64,000 nt of DNA from Acetivibrio saccincola (GCF_002844395.1 NZ_CP025197.1:1550001-1614000); one strand, 5' to 3'; numbered from the stretch's first letter, positions 18,624 through 26,781 are shown. Translations and numbers: made by a program. Notes: a model not told the origin generated them from the sequence alone.

Positions 18624-18640
18624 CATACAGGGGGATTAGT

Positions 18641-19864
18641 ATGCAGTATCGAAGATTTGGAAAGACAAATGTTAATGTATCAATATTAGGATATGGATGC
18701 ATGAGGTTTCCTAAAAAGAATAAAAGAATTGATTTAAATAAAACGGAGAAACAAATTCTAACTGCAGTAGAAAATGGAGTTAACTATTTCGATACTGCAT
18801 ATATATACCCGGGAAGTGAAGCGGCTTTAGGAGAGATTCTTCAGCGGAATAATTTAAAAGAAAAAGTTTATATTGCCACAAAAATTCCTCCATATATGGT
18901 GAATTCCAAGGCAAGCATGGAAAAAGTCTTAAACACCCAGCTAAAAAGACTTAAAACAGACTATATTGATTTTTATTTAATTCATTCAATTCAAGATATT
19001 GAAAGCTGGGAAAAGGCAAAAAGTGCCGGAATGGTAAGCTTTTTAGAGGAGATGAAAGAAAAAGGTGTAATTAAGTTTATTGGCTTTTCATATCATGGGG
19101 GAAAAGATGATTTTAAAGCAATTATAGACGATTATAATTGGGATTTTTGCCAGATCCAATACAACTTTATTGACGAATACACCCAGGCAGGGGTTGAAGG
19201 GCTTAAATATGCGTTTTCAAAAGATATTGGAGTTGCAATTATGGGTTCTTTAAAAGGGGGAAGGATTGTGGGACAGATGCCTCCTTCAATAGATAAAATA
19301 TGGAACAAGGCCCCTTTTAAGAGAACTTATGCAGACTGGGCTTTCAGGTGGCTGTGGAATCAGGAAGAGGTATCAGTAGCTCTGTCAGGCTTAAATGATG
19401 AGAAGCATATTATTGAAAATTCTAAGCTGGCAGATGAAATTAAAGTTGGCTGTCTCACCAAAGAAGAACTGGACATTTATAAAGAAGTAAAAGAAGAGTA
19501 TTTAAGGCTTATGAAGGTTCCGTGCACAGGCTGCAACTATTGCCTACCATGTCCTGTTGGAGTAAATATTCCATTTGCATTTAACTATTATAATTCAAGG
19601 TTTTTTTTCAACCAACGGACTGCTATTTTCAAATATTTGTTTTTTGGGGGGGATGTGCTGGGAGGAAGGAATTTTCTTGCGTCAAATTGTATTAGCTGCA
19701 GAAAGTGCGAGAAGGTATGCCCTCAGGGTATAGAAATAAGTGAAGAACTTAAAAAAGTAACTAAGGAAATGGAGCCTTGGTGGAGTAAGCCACTTCTTTT
19801 TGTCGGAAAGAGAGTTTTGAAATTTAAGAGTTTGTTGGATAATAGGAGGAAAGATAAACTTTAA
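18641..19864 (+). CDS. aldo/keto reductase with C-terminal 2[4Fe-4S] ferredoxin domain
   Basis: A 407-residue oxidoreductase. Residues 1-270 are an aldo/keto reductase barrel: GYGCMRFPKK, VNYFDTAYIYPGSE with the catalytic Asp and Tyr, KIPPYMV with Lys, and DFYLIHSI with the active-site His. The C-terminal part carries CTGCNYCLPCPVGVNIP and CISCRKCEKVCPQGIEI, two ferredoxin-like clusters, as in clostridial anaerobic reductases of this type. The substrate is unknown. AGGGGG precedes ATG 18641. It is flanked by a repeat array upstream and a terminator downstream, so it is probably transcribed alone. Confidence 0.9.
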   Translation: MQYRRFGKTNVNVSILGYGCMRFPKKNKRIDLNKTEKQILTAVENGVNYFDTAYIYPGSEAALGEILQRNNLKEKVYIATKIPPYMVNSKASMEKVLNTQLKRLKTDYIDFYLIHSIQDIESWEKAKSAGMVSFLEEMKEKGVIKFIGFSYHGGKDDFKAIIDDYNWDFCQIQYNFIDEYTQAGVEGLKYAFSKDIGVAIMGSLKGGRIVGQMPPSIDKIWNKAPFKRTYADWAFRWLWNQEEVSVALSGLNDEKHIIENSKLADEIKVGCLTKEELDIYKEVKEEYLRLMKVPCTGCNYCLPCPVGVNIPFAFNYYNSRFFFNQRTAIFKYLFFGGDVLGGRNFLASNCISCRKCEKVCPQGIEISEELKKVTKEMEPWWSKPLLFVGKRVLKFKSLLDNRRKDKL

Positions 19865-19870
19865 AAATAA

Positions 19871-19906
19871 AAAAACCCGGGAAGAATTAATTTTCCGGGT
19901 TTTTTA
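19871..19906 (+). terminator. Rho-independent terminator after the aldo/keto reductase
   Basis: AAAAACCCGGGAA pairs with TTTTCCGGGTTTTTT around a short AT-rich loop. The stem is flanked by A and T runs, so it could act on both strands. Confidence 0.85.
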
Positions 19907-19946
19907 TTTATGCATTTTATCTTTAAAATAATTTATACTTATATAG

Positions 19947-19995
19947 TTATCTTGATTATCTAATTATCTTAATTATCTTAATTATCTTAATTAAT
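19947..19995 (+). repeat. 9-nt tandem repeat (TTATCTTAA)
   Basis: About five units of TTATCTTAA, three of them perfect and consecutive. It lies between the reductase terminator and the dockerin remnant. Confidence 0.7.
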
Positions 19996-20031
19996 CTACC
20001 TTGAATCCATTTTGTTTAAATTTTTTAATAT

Positions 20032-20313
20032 TTATCTTGGAAATTTTTTTATAATTTCTAAAACGTATCTTTGCAGTAATGTTGCATCCAAAGAATCTAT
20101 TATATTATCCCCGTTTAAATCTGCAGCTTCCTTATTAGGTAAGGATTTTTCCACTTCTAGTATGTATCTGCTTAGAAGGGAGTAATCCATTGAATTTATG
20201 ACTTTGTCATTTTTTATGTCACCGTACATTACGTCAGGTACAGGAGCATCTTCTGTAAATACAGTACATATTTCAGCAGAATCCTTTAAACCATTTGGAC
20301 CGTTTACAATATT
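20032..20313 (-). pseudogene. orphan dockerin, C-terminal remnant of a cellulosomal protein
   Basis: The minus strand encodes an uninterrupted 93 codons from 20313 to the TAA at 20032. Residues 1-28 (NIVNGPNGLKDSAEIC..) look like the end of a catalytic or binding module. A type I dockerin follows, with halves GDIKNDKVINSMD and ADLNGDNIIDSLD, each with LLSRYILE or LLQRYVLE. A TAA immediately upstream at 20314-20316 and the lack of a start, ribosome binding site or signal peptide show that the 5' part is gone. The dockerin halves look intact, so the loss is probably recent. An internal ATG at 20229 could give a bare dockerin, but it has no signal peptide. Confidence 0.7.
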
Positions 20314-20374
20314 TTATAAAAAAAGGTGGGCATTATGAAAAAAGTGATAAAAATTTAGATGTATTGCATTTAGA

Positions 20375-20440
20375 AGTACTGCATTTTAAAAAGACGTATC
20401 GTATTTGATACGTCTTTTTAAAAATGCAGTGCTTTTTTCT
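20375..20440. terminator. long hairpin between dockerin remnant and a small gene
   Basis: A stem of roughly 26 bp pairs AGTACTGCATTTTAAAAAGA.. with its complement ending ..TTAAAAATGCAGTGCT around a 6-nt loop; T runs flank it. It can terminate either direction and would serve the minus-strand small gene at 20446. Confidence 0.6.
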
Positions 20441-20445
20441 TTTAC

Positions 20446-20559
20446 TTAATATACTCCTCCAAATGGGAATATTATAAGTAATAGTATTATAAGTATTATT
20501 AAGAAGAAAACTCCTCCCCCGAATCCTACTCCTACACCTGCAAATCTTCCATTATCCAT
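20446..20559 (-). CDS. 37-residue Gly-rich hydrophobic protein (YjcZ-like)
   Basis: A short gene with a clear AAGGAGTG ribosome binding site before ATG at 20559. The product starts MDNGRFAGVGVGFGGGVFF, continues as a single run of Ile/Leu, and ends FPFGGVY. The Gly-rich head plus one transmembrane segment recalls the YjcZ/sporulation-associated small hydrophobic proteins of Firmicutes. The function is unknown. The long hairpin just downstream would terminate it. The IS110 element lies about 95 bases upstream and may have separated it from its original promoter. Confidence 0.65.
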   Translation of the reverse strand: MDNGRFAGVGVGFGGGVFFLIILIILLLIIFPFGGVY

Positions 20560-20780
20560 CTAAAACACTCCTTGTACAATTAATATTGTTATTTCATCAG
20601 TGACTTTTGCCACTGTTCGACCCTGTTAACATAATGTCATATTTGTTGCTTTTCTAAACATCAAGCACTTCTATGTGCCATCCCCTAGGGGATGGCGGCG
20701 GCTTTCAAATCCTGCCGCCTGCGGTTCCCCATCTATGACCGCTTGCTAGCTTTCGTCTGGCCTGAACCTTGTCAATCATG

Positions 20781-21000
20781 TATAATATTTTCCGGACTTG
20801 GAGAGTGTTTGTAATCACTCCTGGGACGGACCTTATTGGGCCGACTACCCGTAAGAAAGAGTATTTATCCATTCCGGTAAGTCTAAATGATTTGGCTGGT
20901 TGAGGCCAGCATTTCAGCTGGCTCCTCGTGTCACACGCAAGGTTGTTTACTTACATGAGAAGGAATGGAGTCTTTTAAGTCCATTAATCTTACAAAGGAG
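20781..21000 (+). ncRNA. candidate bridge RNA in the IS110 left end
   Basis: IS110-group elements encode a structured RNA of roughly 150-250 nt in the non-coding left end that guides recombination. Here about 350 non-coding bases precede the transposase. A TATAAT at 20781-20786 could start a transcript that contains hairpins GAGTG/CACTC (20803-20820) and CCAGC/GCTGG (20906-20921). An 18-bp perfect palindrome, CCATCCCCTAGGGGATGG, lies upstream at 20678. The assignment is inference from gene layout. The inverted repeats at the ends recall the IS1111 group, where the RNA sits at the right end, so the location is not certain. Confidence 0.35.
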
Positions 21001-21008
21001 GTATTTTT

Positions 21009-22298
21009 ATGAATTTTAGACCCATCGCCGGAATCGATGTCGGCAAGTTCTTCAGTGAGATGGCAATTCTTTCTCCATCCAATGAAGTAATTGCCCGCAT
21101 GAAGATCCGCCATGATTCCAGTACTGACGTTGAAAGAGCCGTTGAATTACTGAAAAAAACGGAAAAGGACTTTGATTCTAGGCCTTTCGTCGTCATGGAA
21201 TCCACTGGGCACTATCACAAAATCCTTTTCCATTCACTTTATAAAGCTGGATTTGAGGTTTCTGTCATAAACCCCATCCAAACTGATTCTATCAAAAATA
21301 TTGGAATAAGGAAAGTGAAAAATGATAAAGTGGATGCCCGGAAAATTGCTCTGCTATACAGATTTCAGGAGCTTAAAACTACCAATATCCCCGACGAGGA
21401 TATTGAATGTCTGCGAAGCCTTTGCCGCCAGTACTACAAGCTCTCTGACGAACTTACTGCTTACAAAAACAGGCTTATGGGTATTGTTGACCAACTCATG
21501 CTAAACTTCAAGGATGTATTCCCTAATATCTTTTCAAAGGCTGCTCTTGCAGTATTGGAGAAATATCCTGCACCTGCGCATATTCTTAAAGCGAACAGAA
21601 ACAAGTTGATTGCACTGATACAGAAGAATTCCCGCAGAAGCCTTAAATGGGCAACTGCAAAGTATGAGCTTTTGAATTCCAAGGCCAAAGAATTTGCACC
21701 TTTAAGCATTAGTAACTCTTCAAATGTTGCCATGCTTGGTGTGTATATCTCTATGATTAAAACCTTGGAAGAAAACCTTGAGAAAGTCCTCAAAGCCATT
21801 CGTTCATTGATTATTGAAGATATGGCAAAGGACATGCCCATGCTGGCACTGACTCTCGAGCTTCTACAAAGCATTCCAGGTATAGGACTTATCTCTGCTG
21901 TTACCATTCTGGCTGAAATTGGCGACTTTTCAGCCTTTTCAAAGCCAGGCAAGCTAGTTGCTTATTTCGGTATTGACCCCTCTGTAATGCAGTCCGGAGA
22001 GTTTACCGGCACACAAAACAAGATGTCAAAAAGGGGGTCAAGACTGCTTCGCAGAGTACTTTTCACAATTGCTCTTGCTAATATCCGCACCAAGCGGGAC
22101 AAAACAGCTTACAACCCTGTACTGATGGAATATTACAAAAACAAATGCCAGAGCAAGCCCAAGAAAGTAGCTTTGGGGGCTGTTATGCGTAAGCTTGTTA
22201 ATTATATTTTTGCTGTTCTTAGGGATAGAAAGCCTTACGAATTACGTTCTCCCCAAGAGCACGCGCAAATGCTTGCAGCGAAGCACACAGCAGCTTAG
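21009..22298 (+). CDS. IS110-family transposase (DEDD recombinase)
   Basis: A 429-residue recombinase. The N-terminal RuvC-like DEDD domain begins IAGIDVGKFFSEMAIL and includes FVVMESTGHYHK, VINPIQTDSIKN and VKNDKVDARKIALL (Asp-Glu-Asp-Asp residues). The C-terminal transposase_20 domain has LLQSIPGIGLISAVTILAEI and LVAYFGIDPSVMQSGEF with the conserved Ser region (KRGSRLLRRVLF). It should excise and integrate the element through a circular intermediate. AAAGGAGG precedes ATG 21009. The open frame looks complete, so the element may be active. Confidence 0.95.
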   Translation: MNFRPIAGIDVGKFFSEMAILSPSNEVIARMKIRHDSSTDVERAVELLKKTEKDFDSRPFVVMESTGHYHKILFHSLYKAGFEVSVINPIQTDSIKNIGIRKVKNDKVDARKIALLYRFQELKTTNIPDEDIECLRSLCRQYYKLSDELTAYKNRLMGIVDQLMLNFKDVFPNIFSKAALAVLEKYPAPAHILKANRNKLIALIQKNSRRSLKWATAKYELLNSKAKEFAPLSISNSSNVAMLGVYISMIKTLEENLEKVLKAIRSLIIEDMAKDMPMLALTLELLQSIPGIGLISAVTILAEIGDFSAFSKPGKLVAYFGIDPSVMQSGEFTGTQNKMSKRGSRLLRRVLFTIALANIRTKRDKTAYNPVLMEYYKNKCQSKPKKVALGAVMRKLVNYIFAVLRDRKPYELRSPQEHAQMLAAKHTAA

Positions 22299-22321
22299 TA
22301 GTACTTGTACTCGATGTTTAG

Positions 22322-22858
22322 TTTTCAAAGATCAATTTACTATTTCAGGCCAGCTATTTTATGTCTACTAATCTTAGGTGGTCTTGTCGTTGTGCCTTTT
22401 TTCGCTGTCAGGAGTTTTAGAAAATTCTTAAAATTTTTTCTTAAAAACTCTTGACTTTAATTAGCTGGTCTTTCTTATAGATATCACCCATAAGTATTTT
22501 CATGTAATACATATTATTTAGAACATAGAAAAATTGTTACTATTAAATAAAAAATTTGTTTTTTTCTTATGAATAAAATAATACTATGAAATGATAATTT
22601 ACTACTATATACATCCTTTGGATTATTTTGATATAATTTAATTGAGGGGAGTTGTATTTATTTTTAACATATTAACATTATATAGACAAAGAGTTGGATA
22701 AAGGGGATGGTTTATGTTGAGGTATATCTTTTATTATTAAAAATCTCTTTTAGTTCAACAACTTGGGTCTACATCTTTACGCCGGCATTCTTAGGTTTCA
22801 TATCTTTTCAATTCATTTAAATTAAAAAAATAAAACATAATGGGGAGGGAGTGTACAC
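22322..22858. other. non-coding stretch between the IS110 element and the fibro-slime gene
   Basis: The first 170 bases may still belong to the IS right end, since the composition changes gradually. No gene is evident. An extended -10 box (TG-A-TATAAT) near 22628-22636 is the best promoter candidate for the two-gene cassette downstream and would leave a leader of about 220 nt. A short open frame starting ATG near 22713 has only eight codons. Confidence 0.4.
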
Positions 22859-24508
22859 ATGAGGAGAAAAAAATTAGGTTTATTGACAGTAATAGCACTA
22901 CTGGTTTCTGTTATGTTACCAAGCTTTATAATAACAATTCCTGTAAATGCTAATGACGACTTGGATTTACCCGAGAAAGTTGTTTTTGAGGCGACTATAA
23001 GGGACTTTACTCCTGACACAAATCCGGATTTTGAAAACCGTAATTTTTATAATAATGCAATCAGAATAGGAAGTAAAGCTGTTAAAGGATTGGTGCAAGA
23101 TGAACTGGATGAAGACGGCAAACCTGTTTATAAAGGACCGGGGTATTATCGGGATGACTATGGTAGAATGAGAGATAACGTACAAATGATTACCAGTGCT
23201 GAGACATTTAGTCAATGGTATAGGGATGTTGAGGGTGTTAATCGTTCAGTTAAACGTGAAATTGAATTAAAACTAGACTATGATAAAAATAACAATCCGT
23301 ACTATTGTTTCAGTGATGACCAATTTTTCCCGATTGATGACGATGTACTTCGTGAAGGTGAAGAGACATTCGGAAATTATAAAGACAAACTAGTTGAAAA
23401 AGAAGAACGAACAGGAAGTGGTATTGTTGAGAAAGTAAGGGTAAGCAGAAATTTTCACTTCACAACAGAGATAGAGAGTAAATTTATGTACAAGGGCGGA
23501 GAAACTTTTACATTTATAGGTGACGATGATGTATGGGTATTTATTGACGGTAAGTTGGTAATTGATATAGGCGGGGTTCATGGAAAGGTAGAAGAAAAAA
23601 TATCTTTGGATGATTTGGATATCGGTTTAGAAAAAGGTAAGATATATACTTTTCACTTTTTCCATGCAGAAAGACATACAGTAGAATCAAATTTTACAAT
23701 ACAGACCACTATTGATTTTTATACTGAGCAGAATCATAAGATGAATCTTATGGCAAGAAATGAAGGTGGTAGTTATGACAGCGAAGCAAGTGGAATGGTA
23801 GGGGATATAGTAGAGCTTAAATATGTTTTCCCGGAACAGGAAATTGAACTGCCGGAAATAGAAAACATAAGTATAAACAGGATTGTATTTAATTTTGAGA
23901 CTAATCTTCCAAGGGGATTAGAAGTAATTGATTCAGGTGGGTTGATAAAATCGGATATATTAGATGAAAGAGGAAATATAATTGGTACTAAATTGCGGCA
24001 GCCCGACTCAGGTGAAGATTTTGATATAGATTATGAAGTTGACCCTGTTACAGGAAAGTACCGGATTAAGAAGCACGAAATAACAATAAAGGTAAGATTA
24101 TTGAGACCGGGAGCATACAAAATCAATCCTGAGGACATAATTGCTAATTATTCCTTATATTACTCAGATGGAGCGATTGTGGGTCTGCACAAAGGTCACT
24201 ATATTGCAGATAACAATGTAGGAATAAATGTAAGATTTAGAGCGAGAATAGAAGGACCTGATTCAATGTACGTTGGTCAAATTGTAACTTATACCGTAAT
24301 AACTGACTTAGAGGATACCACTGATACCAGCTTTATTTGGAGTGTAGATGAAAATTACCTTGAGATTGTTGAAGATAACGGGGAGACAATTAAAGTAAAA
24401 GCTGTGGGTAAAGGTGAAGGTAAAATAAGTGTAAATGTCGGACTTGACGGAATTAACCAGGAAGCAGAAAAGACAGTGAATATTATGTGGGTGATAGATA
24501 TTCAATAA
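22859..24508 (+). CDS. secreted fibro-slime (PA14-like) domain protein
   Basis: A 549-residue exported protein. A signal peptide (MRRKKLGLLTVIALLVSVML..) ends near residue 31. The next 270 residues match the fibro-slime domain: VFEATIRDFTPDTNPDFEN at the start, then FHFTTEIESKFMYKGGETF, FIGDDDVWVFIDGKLVIDIG, GVH, and FHFFHAERHTVESNFTI. PA14-like folds of this kind bind carbohydrate or cell-surface glycans. After a middle region of unknown type, the last 85 residues look like a bacterial Ig-like (Big_2) domain (VKAVGKGEGKISVNVGL). No dockerin or anchor is seen. GGGAGGGAG precedes ATG 22859. The cohesin gene follows 41 bases later, so the two form an operon. Confidence 0.85.
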   Translation: MRRKKLGLLTVIALLVSVMLPSFIITIPVNANDDLDLPEKVVFEATIRDFTPDTNPDFENRNFYNNAIRIGSKAVKGLVQDELDEDGKPVYKGPGYYRDDYGRMRDNVQMITSAETFSQWYRDVEGVNRSVKREIELKLDYDKNNNPYYCFSDDQFFPIDDDVLREGEETFGNYKDKLVEKEERTGSGIVEKVRVSRNFHFTTEIESKFMYKGGETFTFIGDDDVWVFIDGKLVIDIGGVHGKVEEKISLDDLDIGLEKGKIYTFHFFHAERHTVESNFTIQTTIDFYTEQNHKMNLMARNEGGSYDSEASGMVGDIVELKYVFPEQEIELPEIENISINRIVFNFETNLPRGLEVIDSGGLIKSDILDERGNIIGTKLRQPDSGEDFDIDYEVDPVTGKYRIKKHEITIKVRLLRPGAYKINPEDIIANYSLYYSDGAIVGLHKGHYIADNNVGINVRFRARIEGPDSMYVGQIVTYTVITDLEDTTDTSFIWSVDENYLEIVEDNGETIKVKAVGKGEGKISVNVGLDGINQEAEKTVNIMWVIDIQ

Positions 24509-24549
24509 AAATTATTGGTATATGAAATTATATTAAAGAGGTGTTTTGA

Positions 24550-25329
24550 ATGAAAAAGAGGATGAGTGCGTTAGCAATATTAGTTGTTGTTTTACTTGTT
24601 TCTTTTTTAGTAGTTAACGCAGCCACTGAGAGTATAATAGCTTTAATAGCCACTTTTGATATTTACGTTAACGGTGAAAAGTATCAAGGTGAAAATCCTC
24701 CTATTGTAATAGAAGGAAGAACCTATCTTCCTCTCAGGGCAATAGGGGAAGTGCTGGGAATAGATGTTGAGTGGAATCAACAGTTAAGAAGGGTTGAAGT
24801 TGAAAGACCAAGTGGAGGGGAAATAGTAGAGGAAGTAGAAGAAATTCCCGGCGCACCTGCAGGGTATGGTATTTTACCGGAAATCAGGGAAGTAAAATTC
24901 AGTAAACACGACCCTATAGACCTTAAAGTCGGAAGCTTGACAGCTACTAAAGGAAGCACTGTTGAGATTCCTGTTTACCTGGGATATGTGCCTAAGGGCG
25001 GCATATTTGAAACTGATTTTGAATTGCTGTATGATAGGGACATTTTAGAAATAGAAAGCGTAAAGCCCGGAAAATTACTGTCTGGAGACGGGGCAGGATT
25101 TAGTTACATTGGAGGAAACGGAATTGTAAATATAAAATTTGATTCAAATGCAGGAAGAAGGCCGTCAATTACTTCAGACGGGGAGTTGGCTGTAATAACG
25201 GCTAAAATTAAAAATAATGCGCCTACAGGCAAGACTGCAATCAGATTAAGCAGCGGGGGATATTTTGAAGATAATCATTCTGCTGCCCTTTGGGTATGGT
25301 ATATACCCGGAATTATAACAGTTGAATAA
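24550..25329 (+). CDS. secreted protein with copper-amine-oxidase-N domain and cohesin
   Basis: A 259-residue exported protein. A signal peptide covers about residues 1-24. Residues 33-92 match the copper amine oxidase N-terminal (stalk) domain, with IYVNGEKYQ, IVIEGRTYLPLRAIGEVLG and VEWNQQLRRVEV; this domain in clostridia is a surface-protein module and implies no oxidase activity. Residues about 120-259 read as a cohesin: LKVGSLTATKGSTVEIPVYL, FETDFELLYDRDILEIESVK, FDSNAGRRPSITSDGELAVI and APTGKTAIRLSSGGYF. A cohesin would let the protein hold a dockerin enzyme. No S-layer, sortase or dockerin module is present, so how it is retained is unclear. It is co-transcribed with the fibro-slime gene and followed by a terminator. 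Confidence 0.8.
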   Translation: MKKRMSALAILVVVLLVSFLVVNAATESIIALIATFDIYVNGEKYQGENPPIVIEGRTYLPLRAIGEVLGIDVEWNQQLRRVEVERPSGGEIVEEVEEIPGAPAGYGILPEIREVKFSKHDPIDLKVGSLTATKGSTVEIPVYLGYVPKGGIFETDFELLYDRDILEIESVKPGKLLSGDGAGFSYIGGNGIVNIKFDSNAGRRPSITSDGELAVITAKIKNNAPTGKTAIRLSSGGYFEDNHSAALWVWYIPGIITVE

Positions 25330-25362
25330 ATTTTAGTTAAATTGAATAATTAAGAAACTATA

Positions 25363-25394
25363 CAAAAAAGCTTGTTACATAACAAGCTTTTTTG
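25363..25394 (+). terminator. Rho-independent terminator after the cohesin gene
   Basis: ACAAAAAAGCTTGTTA pairs with TAACAAGCTTTTTTGT, a near-perfect stem with an AT loop and T run. Confidence 0.9.
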
Positions 25395-25465
25395 TGTTAG
25401 AATTATTATATACTGGGTATATTTAAATACTGATAAAATATTTTAATTAAAGGAGAGGGACAGTT

Positions 25466-25714
25466 ATGGAAAAGTACAATATCATGGCAGTTGTTATAAA
25501 CCACAGGTCAAACAATGCTCCTAAAGTTCAAGAAATTTTCACTAAATATGGTTGTAATATTAGAATGAGGGTTGGTCTTCATGAAACAGATAACACCTGT
25601 TCGGAAGAAGGTCTTATTTTACTCCAGCTGACAGGAAGCAAAGAAGAAATTGGTGAACTGGAAAAACAGCTTAATGATATGGAGGGGGTTAGGGCTAAGA
25701 CCCTTAGTATTTAA
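25466..25714 (+). CDS. TM1266-family iron-only hydrogenase system regulator (ACT-like)
   Basis: An 82-residue protein with a single ACT-like fold: YNIMAVVINHRSNNAPKVQE, then NIRMRVGLHET, LILLQLTGSKEEIGELEKQL and a final strand VRAKTLSI. It resembles the TM1266 family, annotated as a putative regulator of the iron-only hydrogenase system; no hydrogenase genes are in this window. AGGAGAGGG precedes ATG 25466. The terminator at 25791 follows it and has been duplicated together with the deacetylase gene. Confidence 0.75.
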   Translation: MEKYNIMAVVINHRSNNAPKVQEIFTKYGCNIRMRVGLHETDNTCSEEGLILLQLTGSKEEIGELEKQLNDMEGVRAKTLSI

Positions 25715-25767
25715 TCTATTAGCATTTATAGCATTTAATCTATAATTTCACTGAATTAAAGTACCAT

Positions 25768-26451
25768 AATAAAGTACTTATAATATATAAAAAATGGCTC
25801 TAAACCAATAGTAAAAAGGTTTATGAGCCTTTTTTAGTCCCTGGGCATATGTTTTATTGCATATATATTTCTCCCATACAATATTATTAATATAAGAAAT
25901 TAATATTGTTCGGGAGAATATTTTCTATGAAGCTCTATGTTATTAAAATTAACAGCATATTAAAAAGTATTTTTTTAGCCTCTATGGCAATTATATTGTT
26001 TGCAATGGTTTTTTATTTTAAAGAGGAAGTTGCAACGGTTTTCCAACAAAAGAGGGATTTACCCATATATTCAGTGGACAAAAAAATAGCAATTACTTTT
26101 GATTGTGCATGGGGAAGCGATGATATACCTGACATATTGGACACATTGGAAAAACACCAGGTAAAAGCTTCTTTTTTTATTGTGGGTACATGGGCAGAAA
26201 AATTTCCTGATGCTGTAAGATTAATTTCTGAAGCAGGTCATGATGTGGGAAATCACTCCTATTCACATATAAAAATGGGGAGTGTTGACCGGAACCGGAT
26301 AAAAGATGAGATTATTAAATGTGACAGTGTTTTGGAAAAAATCACAGGTAAAGAAGTTAACCTCTTTAGACCGCCTTATGGGGAGTATAATAATGATGTG
26401 ATAAGGGTGGCTAGGGAACTAAATCACTATACAATTCAATGGGATGTGGAT
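25768..26451 (+). repeat. duplicated segment, copy 1
   Basis: 684 bases identical by eye to 27230-27922 apart from a 9-base deletion (CTGCCCTGA missing near 26078). It contains a terminator, the upstream region and the first two-thirds of a polysaccharide deacetylase gene. Confidence 0.92.
25791..25835 (+). terminator. terminator upstream of deacetylase copy 1
   Basis: GGCTCTAAACC pairs with GGTTTATGAGCC (one mismatch) and is followed by TTTTTT. It most probably ends the TM1266-family gene. Confidence 0.75.
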
Positions 26452-26538
26452 TCATTAAATATAAAAGTAAAACATACTCAATCCGCACAAGCGGATATTT
26501 TTTTATATAGACCTGTTTTAAATACAATAACAATTTGA
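25927..26538 (+). pseudogene. truncated polysaccharide deacetylase (duplicate copy)
   Basis: This copy encodes 203 residues. The first 175 are identical to the complete gene at 27389 except for three residues (Cys-Pro-Asp) lost by the 9-base deletion before the first motif. It keeps motif 1 (TFDCAWG), motif 2 (GNHSYSH) and motif 3 (RPPYGEYN). At VDSL the sequence diverges into an unrelated 28-residue tail and a stop, so motif 4 (DWHPD) and motif 5 (LLFHND), both needed for the active site, are missing. The start is ATG 25927 behind CGGGAG; a TTG at 25906 is also in frame. The product, if made, should be inactive. Confidence 0.85.
26481..26504 (+). terminator. terminator inside the 3' end of the truncated deacetylase
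   Basis: ATCCGC-ACAA-GCGGAT followed by a T-rich run. It lies within the novel tail of the truncated copy, so transcription of that copy probably ends here, before its stop codon. Confidence 0.7.
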
Positions 26539-26563
26539 TTACAAGGTGTTAGTATGATATAAT
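26535..26563 (+). promoter_or_regulatory. promoter of the small gene at 26590
   Basis: TTGATT at 26535-26540 and TATAAT at 26558-26563 with 17 bases between them and TG one base before the -10. The ribosome binding site follows 13 bases later. Confidence 0.7.
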
Positions 26564-26589
26564 AAAATAACAAAAAGGAGGATTTTAAT

Positions 26590-26781
26590 ATGGAGATAAT
26601 AAGCAAAGGGTTAAAAAAATGTTATATAATGCACAGCACAACAACAGGTAAATATATGATTTGCAAGGTTTTAAATGAATATGACAACGAAAAAGAAGCC
26701 GATGATGATATGGTTAAGTTGTTAACTCATGAAATTAGCGAAAAAGATTTGTTGAAGGAATTTAGTAAAAAACCATACTAA
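26590..26781 (+). CDS. 63-residue hypothetical protein
   Basis: A small acidic/basic cytoplasmic protein that I do not recognise. It starts MEIISKGLKKCYIMHSTTTG and ends in a charged helix (HEISEKDLLKEFSKKPY). A full promoter (26535-26563) and AAAGGAGG immediately upstream make it a credible gene. It lies between the two copies of the deacetylase duplication and is followed at once by the first copy of a local repeat family. Confidence 0.55.
   Translation: MEIISKGLKKCYIMHSTTTGKYMICKVLNEYDNEKEADDDMVKLLTHEISEKDLLKEFSKKPY

Larger units (their letters stand above)
20654..22321 (+). mobile_element. IS110-family insertion sequence
   Basis: One transposase gene with a long GC-richer non-coding left part. 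Imperfect inverted repeats CTAAACATCAAGCAC (20654-20668) and GTACTCGATGTTTAG (22307-22321) bracket the element; true ends may lie some bases outside, because IS110-type repeats are subterminal and no target duplication is expected. The base composition and codon use differ from the AT-rich surroundings. The orphan dockerin lies just to the left. Confidence 0.75.

Noticed and set aside
20640-20780. tRNA-like GC-rich segment
   Set aside because: Short palindromes are present, but no cloverleaf with T-arm GGTTCRA and a CCA-proximal acceptor could be folded; it fits the IS110 left end better.
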